Part shown: one piece after another, positions 8,130 to 16,236 of the stretch | Numbering within the stretch: position 1 is the first letter of the stretch | Layout: each line of letters opens with the position of its first letter | Assembly: GCA_041394885.1 (NCBI GenBank) | Contig: JAWKHI010000024.1 | Location: 1-64,000, forward strand | DNA from: DSOI01 sp041394885 | GTDB taxonomy: Bacteria; Acidobacteriota; Terriglobia; Bryobacterales; Bryobacteraceae | Length of the DNA: 64,000 nucleotides | Direction of reading: 5' to 3' | The notes under the pieces: model-generated | What the model saw: the letters and a program-made list of their open reading frames with translations, nothing else | Told to the model about the DNA's origin: nothing | The model's database searches: none | Translations under genes and position numbers: made by a program

Positions 8130-9434
8130 ATGGTCCATCGGGCAAAGATCAGAAACTACAAGTCCCTGCGGGACATTGATGTGGAATTGCGGCCCCTGAC
8201 CGTGCTGTTCGGGCCGAACGCCGCCGGAAAGAGCAACTTCATCGACGCACTCCAGTTGCTATCGAGAATCGCAGTCAGCCGAAGCTTGAAGGAAGCCTTC
8301 GAACCGCCTTATCGTGGGAAGCCTCTCGAATCGTTTTCGTTTGGCGCCGGAGGCATGGAGGGGCTGCTCGCGCTCGAGTCGGCGTCGTTTACGATCGAGG
8401 TCGACATTGAGCTCTCCGCCACGTCGGTGGCTGCGGCCGAGAAGGAAATCCGTGAGATGAAGCGGGGCAGTGGTGGAGGAAACGGTCGTGCTCCGAAGCC
8501 AAACGTGATTCACCACCAACGACTTCGATACCGGATTGAAGTGGGGATTTCGCCCCAGACGGGAATCCTGCGGGTCGAGGACGAATTCCTCGCGCCTCTT
8601 GGAAGGAATGGGGAGCCGAGGAAAAGTCCACGCCCATTTCTGGAACGGGTTGGAGGCCGGATGCACCTTCGCATGGAGGGCCAGTCTCACCCGATTTATT
8701 TCGACCGCTTCATGGACCACTCGATCCTGTCGCGGCCTCACTACCCGCCACACTATCCACATCTCACGGCCCTTCGGAAGGAGATCGAAAGCTGGTTCTT
8801 CTACTATTTCGAACCGAGGGAGCGAATGCGCGCGGCCACCAGCGTCAAAGAGATCCGACACATTGGACTCATGGGGGAGGAACTCGCGGCCTTCCTGCAC
8901 ACGCTGAAGACCCTGGACGAAAAGCAGTTCCGGGCCGTTGAGCGATCCATACACAACATTATTCCCGCCGTTACCGGCATCCGTACCGAGGTGAACAAAG
9001 CGGGTGAGGTGGAGTTGAGCGTGCTCGAAGGCGCTGTGGCGATGCCCGCCCGGGTCGTTTCGGAAGGCACACTACGACTTCTGGGACTCCTGGCACTGGG
9101 CGGCGTCAAAGAACCTCCCGCCCTTATCGGCTTTGAGGAACCGGAGAATGGCGTTCATCCACGCCGCGTGCGAGATATCGCGAAGCTGCTCTCGGCGCGG
9201 GCCGAAACCGGCGCCACTCAGATCATCGTCACCACGCATTCCCCGGTTCTTCCGGATCATCTCGATCCTCATTCGTTGTTCGTCTGCCGCAAAACGGCCG
9301 CGGGCACCGCGATCGAAGCGCTGGAGCCTTGGGGTCCGCTCAGCATTCCATCCGCAATCGAAGACGCGCTCGCAGACGAAGAGCCGGACCTCACCGTGTC
9401 GGAGCGTATTCTCCGGGGCGATTTCGATGCATAG
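8130..9434 (+). CDS. AAA family ATPase (AAA15/21, OLD-like)
   Basis: A 434-residue SMC/ABC-like ATPase. The Walker A motif GPNAAGKS is at residues 28-35, after the characteristic opening IRNYKSL. Walker B is LIGFEEPENGVHP near residue 330, and a switch motif TTHSPVL lies near residue 368. Between them is a long variable helical region (about residues 90-260). This layout is that of the AAA15/AAA21 ATPases in anti-phage modules (OLD, PARIS AriA, Gabija GajA relatives), but this protein has no fused TOPRIM domain. The next gene overlaps its end by 8 bp and encodes a TOPRIM-like protein, so the nuclease partner appears to be a separate subunit. A defence role is inference. Confidence 0.85.
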   Translation: MVHRAKIRNYKSLRDIDVELRPLTVLFGPNAAGKSNFIDALQLLSRIAVSRSLKEAFEPPYRGKPLESFSFGAGGMEGLLALESASFTIEVDIELSATSVAAAEKEIREMKRGSGGGNGRAPKPNVIHHQRLRYRIEVGISPQTGILRVEDEFLAPLGRNGEPRKSPRPFLERVGGRMHLRMEGQSHPIYFDRFMDHSILSRPHYPPHYPHLTALRKEIESWFFYYFEPRERMRAATSVKEIRHIGLMGEELAAFLHTLKTLDEKQFRAVERSIHNIIPAVTGIRTEVNKAGEVELSVLEGAVAMPARVVSEGTLRLLGLLALGGVKEPPALIGFEEPENGVHPRRVRDIAKLLSARAETGATQIIVTTHSPVLPDHLDPHSLFVCRKTAAGTAIEALEPWGPLSIPSAIEDALADEEPDLTVSERILRGDFDA

Positions 9435-10023
9435 AATCGTCGTGTTCTGCGAGGACTCGTTTCACGAGAGTTTCTCGCGGGCGATATTGAATCGCTTCGC
9501 CTCCGAGTATGCGATCGAGATCGAGGTTCAGTTTCTCAGCGCGAGAGGCGGGCTGCCCAAACTCCATGGAGAACTCCGGCAGTTTTTACGGGACCTGAAT
9601 CGCCGGCATGGCAGCCCGCCGGATGCCATCGTCGTGCTGGCCGATGCGAACTGCAAAGGCCACGCCGAGCGCAAGCGCCTGATGACCGACGCTTTGCAGC
9701 ACTACCCGGCCCTCGCGCCGCTAACAGTATTGGGAATTCCCGATCCACACATTGAGCGTTGGATGCTCGTCGATTCCGACGCCTTCCGGTCGGTATTCGG
9801 CCGCGGCTGTACCCTTCCGGGTATCGAGTGCGCGAAGGACCGGTACAAGAGCCTGCTGCGCCAAGAGATTCGCCAAAGCGGAATAGAACCGAATCTAGGA
9901 GGCCAGGAGTTCGCCGAGGACCTGGTCGCCGTCATGAATCTTCAACGAGCCGACATTGAACCATCCCTGCGCCTATTCCTGCGGGACCTCCGGGCCCGTT
10001 TTCTGACATGGCGGAACACTTGA
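9427..10023 (+). CDS. TOPRIM-like / DUF4276-like partner of the AAA ATPase
   Basis: A 198-residue protein starting at ATG 9427, inside the last codons of the ATPase gene (8-bp overlap), so translation is coupled. Visible motifs: a first strand ending in acidic residues (IVVFCEDS, E9/D10), a second strand ending in Asp (AIVVLADAN, near residue 70), and IPDPHIERWMLVD (near residue 115), which resembles the conserved E-E-W-L segment of DUF4276 proteins. The spacing fits a compact TOPRIM fold with a metal-binding Glu and Asp pair, that is, a possible nuclease. The stop is 1 nt from the end of the converging quinoprotein gene. The family assignment is moderate and rests on motif pattern only. Confidence 0.6.
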   Translation: MHRIVVFCEDSFHESFSRAILNRFASEYAIEIEVQFLSARGGLPKLHGELRQFLRDLNRRHGSPPDAIVVLADANCKGHAERKRLMTDALQHYPALAPLTVLGIPDPHIERWMLVDSDAFRSVFGRGCTLPGIECAKDRYKSLLRQEIRQSGIEPNLGGQEFAEDLVAVMNLQRADIEPSLRLFLRDLRARFLTWRNT

Positions 10024-10024
10024 C

Positions 10025-12154
10025 TCAGTCCGGGAGCGCGAACGCCACATAGGCTCCCCGGATAGGCTCCTGGGTGGAGGCGGTCAAGCCGACCTGCGCC
10101 GATGCGCAGAACACGACGTACTGCCGGCCGGCGACTTCGTAGACGGCGGCGATGCCTTCGAGCGCGGCGTCGACTTCGGCTTCCCACAGCAGTTTTCCAT
10201 TGGAGGAGTCCAGCGCGCGGACTTTGCGGTCCCGGGTTCCGGTGAAGATGAGTCCGCCAGCAGTGACGACCGGGCCCACCTTCGGATAATGCGAACCGGT
10301 GTCCTTGATCCCTTTGGCGGCCAACGCAGGCACTTCGCCGATGGGGATTTGCCAGAGGATGGAGCCTTCGTTGAGATCGTAGGCCGTGAGAGAGGACCAG
10401 GGCGGCTTGATGGGCGAGAGGCCATCGCTTGCGATCATGAAGCCGAAGCCGCTGAGGTAGCGGTCCGGGTCCGCCGAGCCGGCGTCACCGGTGGGGACGG
10501 TGGCAGAGGCGCGGGCGGGGTTGTAGAGGTAGGCGATGAGATCATCCATCTGGGCGGCGGAGAGGCGGGGGGAGCCGGGCATGGGTCCGCGGCCGTTGCG
10601 GGACACGTCGGCGATCTGGTCACGGGTGAGGCGGAGGGCAACGTCGGCGATGGAGGGAATGGCTTGACGGCCGCGGCGGTCCAGACCGTGGCAAGACTGG
10701 CAATTGGCGGCATAGACGGCGAGGCCGCGTTGTTCGGGCGAGTCTGTGGCGTTGGCCTTGACGGTGCTTTCGGGCTCGAGTTTGAGCAGACAGGGGAGAT
10801 CTTTCGAGATGACGTAGAGCAGGCCCTTGTCGGGCACAACGGCTGCCCCGCCCCAATTGGCGCCGCCGTTGTTGCCGGGCATCTGGATGGTGGGGCGGCG
10901 GCCAGGCGGGGTGAACAGTCCTTCGTTGCGGGCGCTGAGGATCTCGTCTTTGAAACGGGCGCGATCGGCGGCGCTGAGATAGGGACTGAGGTCGTCAACG
11001 GTGAAGGTCTGGCGGGAAAACGGCGGCGGCTTGGTGGGGAAGGGCTGCGTGGGCCAAGTTGTCTCGTTGGGCATGTCGGACTTAGGGACGGGCCGCTCTT
11101 CGATGGGCCATAGCGGGTCGCCGGTGACGCGATTGAAGACCCAGACGAAGCCTTGTTTGCTCACCTGCGCGACGGCGTCGATGCGCTTGCCGCCGTGGGT
11201 GACGGTGAGGAGTTTGGGCGCGGTGGCGTCGTCGTAATCCCAGATGTCGTGATGCACCATCTGGTAGTGCCAGATGCGTTTGCCGGTGCGGGCGTCGAGG
11301 GCGAGGAGGCAATCGGCGAACAGGTTGGCGCCGGAGCGGTCCGAACCGTAGAAGTTATATTTGGCGCTCGCGGTGGGGGCGTAGAGGATACCGCGCTTTT
11401 CATCCAGGGAAAATTCGGACCAGACATTGGCGCCGCCAACAGTCTTCCAGGCGTCGGCGGGCCATGTGTCGTAGCCGAACTCGCCGGGCCGGGGAATGGT
11501 GTGGAAAGACCATGTGAGTTTGCCCGAGCGGACATCATAGGCGCGAATGTCGCCAGGGGCGGATCCGTAGCCCTGATTGGTGGCGGAGCCGAGGATGAGG
11601 AGATCTTCGAAAACGCGGCCGGGCGTGGTGGATTGGACGAGGGCGAAGGAAGCGGGATCGCGGCCGAGGCCCTGTTTGAGATCCACCTGGCCGCCATCGC
11701 CGAACGAGGGGATGGTTTGGCCGGTGCGGGCGTCGAGGGCACGGAGGAAGTGGTTGCTGGCATAGAGGAGACGGCGCTCGGACCCATCCTTGCTCTGCCA
11801 ATAGTTGATGCCTCGATTGGTGATGACCTTGGTGCCGGGTTCGGCAGGGTGGACCCAGAGCTCGCGTCCGGTGGCGGCGTCGAGGGCGACGATGGCGTTG
11901 TCCCTGGCCATGACGTACATAGTCCGGTCCACGATGACGGGATTGAAGAAATATTTCTTGCCGTCGCCGGTGGCGTACTTCCACGCGAGGGAGAGTTTGT
12001 GGACATTTTGGCGATTGATCTGGGTGAGGGCGGAGTATTGGGATGCGTCGGGCCCGCCGCCGTAGTCGCGCCAAGTCGTGTGGGATGCCGTTGGAGATTG
12101 CGGCCTCGCGGGCAAGGCGGCCAGCGCCGCGAGCAGGAGTAGATGGAGACGCAT
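10025..12154 (-). CDS. PQQ-type quinoprotein dehydrogenase with embedded cytochrome c domain
   Basis: A 709-residue protein with an N-terminal signal peptide (LLLLAALAALPA). It begins like pyrroloquinoline-quinone alcohol/glucose-type dehydrogenases (WRDYGGGPDASQYSALTQIN) and has repeated beta-propeller tryptophan motifs such as LDAATGRELWVHP and YDVRSGKLTWSF. A haem-binding CQSCH lies near residue 485 in a segment of about 90 residues, and the propeller resumes afterwards (LTAYDLNEGSILWQIP, then LDSSNGKLLWEAEV). The cytochrome domain is therefore inserted between blades rather than at the C-terminus. The likely role is oxidation of an alcohol or sugar in the periplasm with electrons passed to the internal haem. 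The substrate is unknown, and PQQ use is inferred from the family. Confidence 0.85.
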   Translation of the reverse strand: MRLHLLLLAALAALPARPQSPTASHTTWRDYGGGPDASQYSALTQINRQNVHKLSLAWKYATGDGKKYFFNPVIVDRTMYVMARDNAIVALDAATGRELWVHPAEPGTKVITNRGINYWQSKDGSERRLLYASNHFLRALDARTGQTIPSFGDGGQVDLKQGLGRDPASFALVQSTTPGRVFEDLLILGSATNQGYGSAPGDIRAYDVRSGKLTWSFHTIPRPGEFGYDTWPADAWKTVGGANVWSEFSLDEKRGILYAPTASAKYNFYGSDRSGANLFADCLLALDARTGKRIWHYQMVHHDIWDYDDATAPKLLTVTHGGKRIDAVAQVSKQGFVWVFNRVTGDPLWPIEERPVPKSDMPNETTWPTQPFPTKPPPFSRQTFTVDDLSPYLSAADRARFKDEILSARNEGLFTPPGRRPTIQMPGNNGGANWGGAAVVPDKGLLYVISKDLPCLLKLEPESTVKANATDSPEQRGLAVYAANCQSCHGLDRRGRQAIPSIADVALRLTRDQIADVSRNGRGPMPGSPRLSAAQMDDLIAYLYNPARASATVPTGDAGSADPDRYLSGFGFMIASDGLSPIKPPWSSLTAYDLNEGSILWQIPIGEVPALAAKGIKDTGSHYPKVGPVVTAGGLIFTGTRDRKVRALDSSNGKLLWEAEVDAALEGIAAVYEVAGRQYVVFCASAQVGLTASTQEPIRGAYVAFALPD

Positions 12155-12308
12155 GAAGTGTAACCAGTGTCTCTCAGGCAGGGGAGACGAGACAAACGCG
12201 CTCGCTCCCGAAGTTCGTCAAGCGGGCGAAATTCGGCGGACATGATCGGCATTGGACGATACTCCACCTTTACAACACCGCGCCCTTTCGACGACAATCA
12301 AGGTTCCA

Positions 12309-13013
12309 GTGAACCCGGAACAATTCGCTGACTTGCCGCTCTGGTACGTCGCTTTCCTACTCTCTCTTACCTGCCATGAGGCCGCCCATGCGCTCGTCGC
12401 GCAATGGGGTGGCGACCTCACCGCGTACTACTCCGGCCAAGTGACTCTGAACCCCGTGCCTCACATCCGCCGAGAGCCCTTCGGCACCGTTGTCGTGCCC
12501 CTGCTCACCTTCGTCCTCGGCGGGTGGATGCTCGGCTGGGGCAGCGCCCCCTACGATCCATTCTGGGAGGCCCGCCATCCGCGCAGCGCCGCCCGCATGG
12601 CGCTCGCAGGCCCCGTCGCCAACTTCATCCTCGTGATTGTCGCCGCCGCGCTCATTCATCTCGGTCTCGCCACGGGCGCCTTCGCTGTCCCTTCCGGGGT
12701 CGGGTTCTCTCATCTGGTGGACCCCACCGGCGGACCTGTCGCCGAAGGCGCGGCGAAGTTCCTGGGCATTCTCTTCTCGCTCAACCTCCTGCTGGGCACC
12801 TTCAACCTCCTGCCCGTCTCCCCACTCGATGGTCACAGCGTGGTGGGATTGTTCCTGCCGGAATCCACCTTCCTTCGCTGGCTCGAGTTCATCCGGCAGC
12901 CGATGCCGTCTCTCATCGGCATCCTGATCGCCTGGAACATGTTTGACCAGATCTTCTGGCCGATCTTCACGGTCGCTGTCGGGCTCCTGCACTGGGGACA
13001 GGGCTTCCGCTAG
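12309..13013 (+). CDS. Site-2 protease family protein (M50), second copy
   Basis: A 234-residue membrane protein. GTG 12309 is chosen because AAGG lies 5 nt upstream; an in-frame TTG at 12252 would add 19 residues without a signal. The catalytic zinc motif is HEAAH in LTCHEAAHALVAQWGG at the end of the first helix. The second motif is FNLLPVSPLDGHSV, supplying the Asp ligand. It is shorter than the zinc-ribbon homologue at 1612 and has no ribbon, so it is the minimal rhomboid-like S2P form. It probably cleaves a membrane-bound substrate, unknown. Its TAG stop shares the palindromic CTAG (13010-13013) with the converging gene. Confidence 0.83.
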   Translation: MNPEQFADLPLWYVAFLLSLTCHEAAHALVAQWGGDLTAYYSGQVTLNPVPHIRREPFGTVVVPLLTFVLGGWMLGWGSAPYDPFWEARHPRSAARMALAGPVANFILVIVAAALIHLGLATGAFAVPSGVGFSHLVDPTGGPVAEGAAKFLGILFSLNLLLGTFNLLPVSPLDGHSVVGLFLPESTFLRWLEFIRQPMPSLIGILIAWNMFDQIFWPIFTVAVGLLHWGQGFR

Positions 13014-13363
13014 CCCGGAGCCGGGTCCCGGCTGACCATCGAGACCTCTACGCGTCCGCAGACCACCCGCCCGCTTACCCCATAGCACGGCCAAAACTTC
13101 ACCGCCACGAGATCGCCTTCCACGGCCTCGGCAGTCAATTCAGAGATCACGTTCTGCTCATTGAAGCCGGATAGCCCCCACTCGCGCAAACCAGCGAATC
13201 GGAATCGAACCACCTTCCCACTGACAACCTCGAGAATATCCGCAAATCCGTCCACCGTCGTTACCCGCCGCAGAAAGAGCGCCAGCACCTCAGCGTCATG
13301 AAAAGTGGGCCATCGCCCCAACGCCGCAATCACGGTGTCCGCGCCATCGAATAGTTCTGTCAT
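13010..13363 (-). CDS. Imm50-like immunity protein (orphan)
   Basis: A 117-residue protein read from ATG 13361-13363. The segment VIAALGRWPTFHDAEVLAL with a WPxFHDAEV core matches the start of the Immunity 50 family, found as immunity partners of polymorphic toxins. It is followed by alternating strands (VVRFRFAGL, VAVKFWPCYG). No candidate toxin gene lies within the window; the neighbours are a site-2 protease and an ADOP permease. It could be an orphan immunity gene against a neighbour's toxin, or a household Imm50-like protein. Its start region overlaps no other gene. It ends in the shared CTAG with the site-2 protease gene. Confidence 0.6.
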   Translation of the reverse strand: MTELFDGADTVIAALGRWPTFHDAEVLALFLRRVTTVDGFADILEVVSGKVVRFRFAGLREWGLSGFNEQNVISELTAEAVEGDLVAVKFWPCYGVSGRVVCGRVEVSMVSRDPAPG

Positions 13364-13700
13364 CGGCAACACAAGAAAAGGCCCACCGAGTCTGGAATCG
13401 AGTGGGCCAATCTTACCACTCTTAGTCAGTATGCTCACGCAGATCAGCGTGGAGCAGATCTGCGCGGAATGCGAGGGAGTGGCGTCGAGCGTGGAGCGAG
13501 CAAGCCGGGTGATCGAAGGAAGACCGATCGGCAGGATGCGGCGAAGCTGGCACGTGCTTGCGCAAGGGCGAACTGACGGCAGGGGAATGGCTACCGGCTC
13601 GTTGACGCCAGTACACACGGCAACCGCATGCCGCACACCACAGAAACCGCGATTCCCCGCATTGCGCGGAACTTTCCGGCTGCTTGGACGTCTTGAAGTA
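13364..13700. other. 337-bp gap without a clear gene
   Basis: Between the Imm50-like gene and the permease. A frame open from 13305 continues into the permease but upstream of ATG 13701 it is low-complexity, lacks homologous features and overlaps the Imm50-like gene, so I do not count it as coding. The segment contains an inverted repeat (13438-13464) and a 10-bp palindrome CTTGCGCAAG (13557-13566). It probably holds the promoters of both flanking genes. Confidence 0.45.
13438..13464. promoter_or_regulatory. Inverted repeat, possible operator or hairpin
   Basis: CGCAGATC at 13438-13445 and its exact reverse complement GATCTGCG at 13457-13464 are separated by 11 bp. It lies in the gap between the Imm50-like gene and the ADOP permease, about 75 bp upstream of the Imm50-like start codon and 237 bp upstream of the permease. 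An operator role is a guess. Confidence 0.35.
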
Positions 13701-16133
13701 ATGCTTCGAGATTTTCGACTCGCTCTCCGCATGCTGCGCAAGCAGCCCGGCTTCAGCCTCATCGCCATCGTCACGCTCGCGCTTGGCATCGGAGCAACGG
13801 CAGCGGTCTTCAGCCTCATCCAAGGCGTGCTGCTCACTCCGCCTCCCTACAACGACCCCGGCCGGCTGGTGCTCATTCCGTCGGTGCGCGCCGACAGCCA
13901 ACCCGCGCCGTCGCGGGGCTGGGCGCCCGCTCAATGGCTCGAGTGGCAGAAAGAGGCCAAGTCGTTCGATTCGATCGCCGGCTACGGCTGGACGTTCAAC
14001 TTCCTCATCTCCGAGGAGGGCAGCGAATCGCTCGAAGGCATGGCCGTCACCGGCGATTACTTTCGTGTCGCCGGCCTCGAGCCCGCGCTCGGCCGCAAGT
14101 TCCTTCCCTCGGAGACGCAAGCGGGCTCACCGCCGGGCAACGTCATCATCCTCGGTCACGAGTTTTGGCAGCGCAAGTTCAACGGCGATGGCGGCGTTCT
14201 GGGCAAGCCGTTCCGGCTCAGCCGCCGCCAGACGCCGCCCACCATCATCGGCGTGATGCCGCCGGGCGTTCGATTCTTCCCCTCGCCCGGGGCCTCGAAG
14301 GAACCCAACTACAACGTCGACGCCACGGTCGACTTCCTGCTTCCGGCGTCGATTAATCCTCAGTCGATCAACCGCGCCGGCTGGAATCTCGCAGGGCGCC
14401 TCCGTCCGGGTGTGACTCCGGAGCAGGCGCAGGCAGAACTGGTTTTGCTCGCCGAGCGCGAGTCACAGGCGGATCCGCAGTTTGCCGGGTTCGTTCCGCG
14501 CGTTCAGCCGCTCGCCGACGAGATGAATCACGACGGCAACCGCATCCTGATCCCACTGCTCGGCGCCGCGGGCCTGGTGCTGCTGATCGCTTGCGGCAAC
14601 GTCGCCGCTTTGCTGCTGGTTCGCGGGCTACAGCGCCAGCAGGAGTACGCCGTCCGCAGCGCGCTCGGCATCGGCCGGACCGCTTTGTTCCGGCAGGTGT
14701 GCACCGAAAGCCTGCTGCTCGCACTCGCCGGGGGGGGCCTCGGCACGGCTCTGGCGCTGGGCGGCGTACAAGTGATCAAGGCGATCGGGGGCCACGCCAT
14801 CCCTCGACTGGACGCGGTGACGACGGGGTGGCCGGTCCTGGCGGCCGGACTCGCGCTCGGAATCGCTTCCGCGCTCTTCGCCGGGTTCGTGCCCGCCCTG
14901 CGCGCCTCGCGGATGGACCCGATGCAGGCGATCAAGAGCGGCGGACCCAACAGCAGCGCCGGGCGCACCGAGCGGCGGCTCCTCCGCGGAGTCACGGTCG
15001 CGCAGACGGCCCTCACGCTTACGCTTCTCGTCGGGGCCGGCCTCATGATTCGCACGATGCGCAACGTCGACAGCGTTCGGGCCGGCTATGACACCACGCG
15101 CGTGCTCACGATGAGCGTCACAGCGGTGCAGGGCAACGGCGCCGATTTCCACCGCCGGGCGCTCGAGCGCGTGTCGGCGATCCCGGGCGTCGAGCATGCC
15201 GCGTTTGCGTGGGGGGTTCCGCTCACGGGCAACAACTGGCCGGGCTCGGTGGAACTCGAGGGACAACCGGAGGCGGCCAAGCCGAGCGATCGCATTTCGA
15301 TTCCGTTGCGGTCGGTGACGCCCGGCTACTTCGCAATGCTCGGTCAGTCGATCGTCGATGGGCGCGACTTCCGGTCGAGCGATGGCCGCGACGCCCCGCG
15401 CGTTGTCGTTGTCAACCAGGCGCTCGTGGCGCGCTATTTTCCCGAGTCGGGCGCGCTTGGGAAGAAGGCGTGGCTGTTTGGCCGAGACCAGCCGCCGGCG
15501 GAAATCGTGGGGATCGCCACCAATGGGCGAACCGACGACCTGACCGAGCCGGCCGGACCCGAAGTCTACGTCAGCTTCTGGCAGATGGGCGCGTTCTCGA
15601 AGCACCTCGCCGTCCGCACCGCTGCCGACCCGCGGCAGATCGCTGGGCTCATCCGGAACGAACTCCGTGCCGTCGACCCCACCGCGGCGGTCGAGAACGT
15701 CCAGACGCTTGACCAGATTCGCAGCCAGTCGCTCGCGCCGCGCAGCTTCGCGATGCAGTTGCTGCTCGGGTTCGCGGGCATTGCCAGCGTCCTGACGTTG
15801 GTTGGGATCTACGGAGTGCTGGCGTTGTCGGTGGCTTCGCGCCGCCGGGAGATCGCGATTCGAAGCGCGGTGGGCGCCGACGCGGCCGCCATCCGTCAGA
15901 TGATTCTCTCAGAGGGGTTGGGGCTGATCGGCGTTGGGGTTGTGGGTGGGCTTGCCGCCGCGTTGCTCGTTTCGCGCGTGCTGCGCACGTTCCTGTTCGG
16001 CGTGGAGGCGGCCGATCCGGTCACCTTCGCGGCCGCCGGTCTGCTGTTCGCCGGCGCTGCCGCCGCCGCATGCTGGACGCCGGCGCTGCGCGCATCGCGA
16101 GTGAATCCGATCGAAGCGCTGCGCCAGGACTAG
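13701..16133 (+). CDS. ADOP-type MacB/FtsX-like permease
   Basis: An 810-residue protein. ATG 13701 opens the canonical family start (LRDFRLALRMLRKQPGFSL). Layout: a first membrane helix at about 20-45, a large MacB-type periplasmic core, a block of three helices near residues 280-410, a second periplasmic domain, and three C-terminal helices ending with the typical WTPALRASRVNPIEALRQD. The doubled 'TM-periplasmic-3TM' arrangement, without a fused or adjacent ATPase, defines the Acidobacteria-type duplicated orphan permeases, probably used in efflux or envelope lipoprotein/antibiotic transport. No ATPase gene or PadR-like regulator is adjacent here, although such regulators often accompany this family. 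A bidirectional terminator follows. Confidence 0.87.
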   Translation: MLRDFRLALRMLRKQPGFSLIAIVTLALGIGATAAVFSLIQGVLLTPPPYNDPGRLVLIPSVRADSQPAPSRGWAPAQWLEWQKEAKSFDSIAGYGWTFNFLISEEGSESLEGMAVTGDYFRVAGLEPALGRKFLPSETQAGSPPGNVIILGHEFWQRKFNGDGGVLGKPFRLSRRQTPPTIIGVMPPGVRFFPSPGASKEPNYNVDATVDFLLPASINPQSINRAGWNLAGRLRPGVTPEQAQAELVLLAERESQADPQFAGFVPRVQPLADEMNHDGNRILIPLLGAAGLVLLIACGNVAALLLVRGLQRQQEYAVRSALGIGRTALFRQVCTESLLLALAGGGLGTALALGGVQVIKAIGGHAIPRLDAVTTGWPVLAAGLALGIASALFAGFVPALRASRMDPMQAIKSGGPNSSAGRTERRLLRGVTVAQTALTLTLLVGAGLMIRTMRNVDSVRAGYDTTRVLTMSVTAVQGNGADFHRRALERVSAIPGVEHAAFAWGVPLTGNNWPGSVELEGQPEAAKPSDRISIPLRSVTPGYFAMLGQSIVDGRDFRSSDGRDAPRVVVVNQALVARYFPESGALGKKAWLFGRDQPPAEIVGIATNGRTDDLTEPAGPEVYVSFWQMGAFSKHLAVRTAADPRQIAGLIRNELRAVDPTAAVENVQTLDQIRSQSLAPRSFAMQLLLGFAGIASVLTLVGIYGVLALSVASRRREIAIRSAVGADAAAIRQMILSEGLGLIGVGVVGGLAAALLVSRVLRTFLFGVEAADPVTFAAAGLLFAGAAAAACWTPALRASRVNPIEALRQD

Positions 16134-16170
16134 CCCGCATTTCTCACAGGGTTCCGTCGGGCTAGAAACA

Positions 16171-16214
16171 AAAAAGGGCAGGCTCACCGGTGATTCCGGC
16201 GGCCTGCCCTTTTC
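16171..16214. terminator. Bidirectional intrinsic terminator
   Basis: AAAAGGGCAGGC (16172-16183) pairs perfectly with GCCTGCCCTTTT (16202-16213), giving a 12-bp stem with an 18-nt loop. A/T runs lie on both sides, so it can end the rightward permease transcript and the leftward receptor transcript that converge here. Confidence 0.85.
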
Positions 16215-16236
16215 GACTAATGACCTTGCGTTCTCG

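Noticed and set aside
13305..13700. N-terminal extension of the ADOP permease from 13305.
   Set aside because: It overlaps the Imm50-like gene, has no family similarity and the canonical ADOP start is at 13701.
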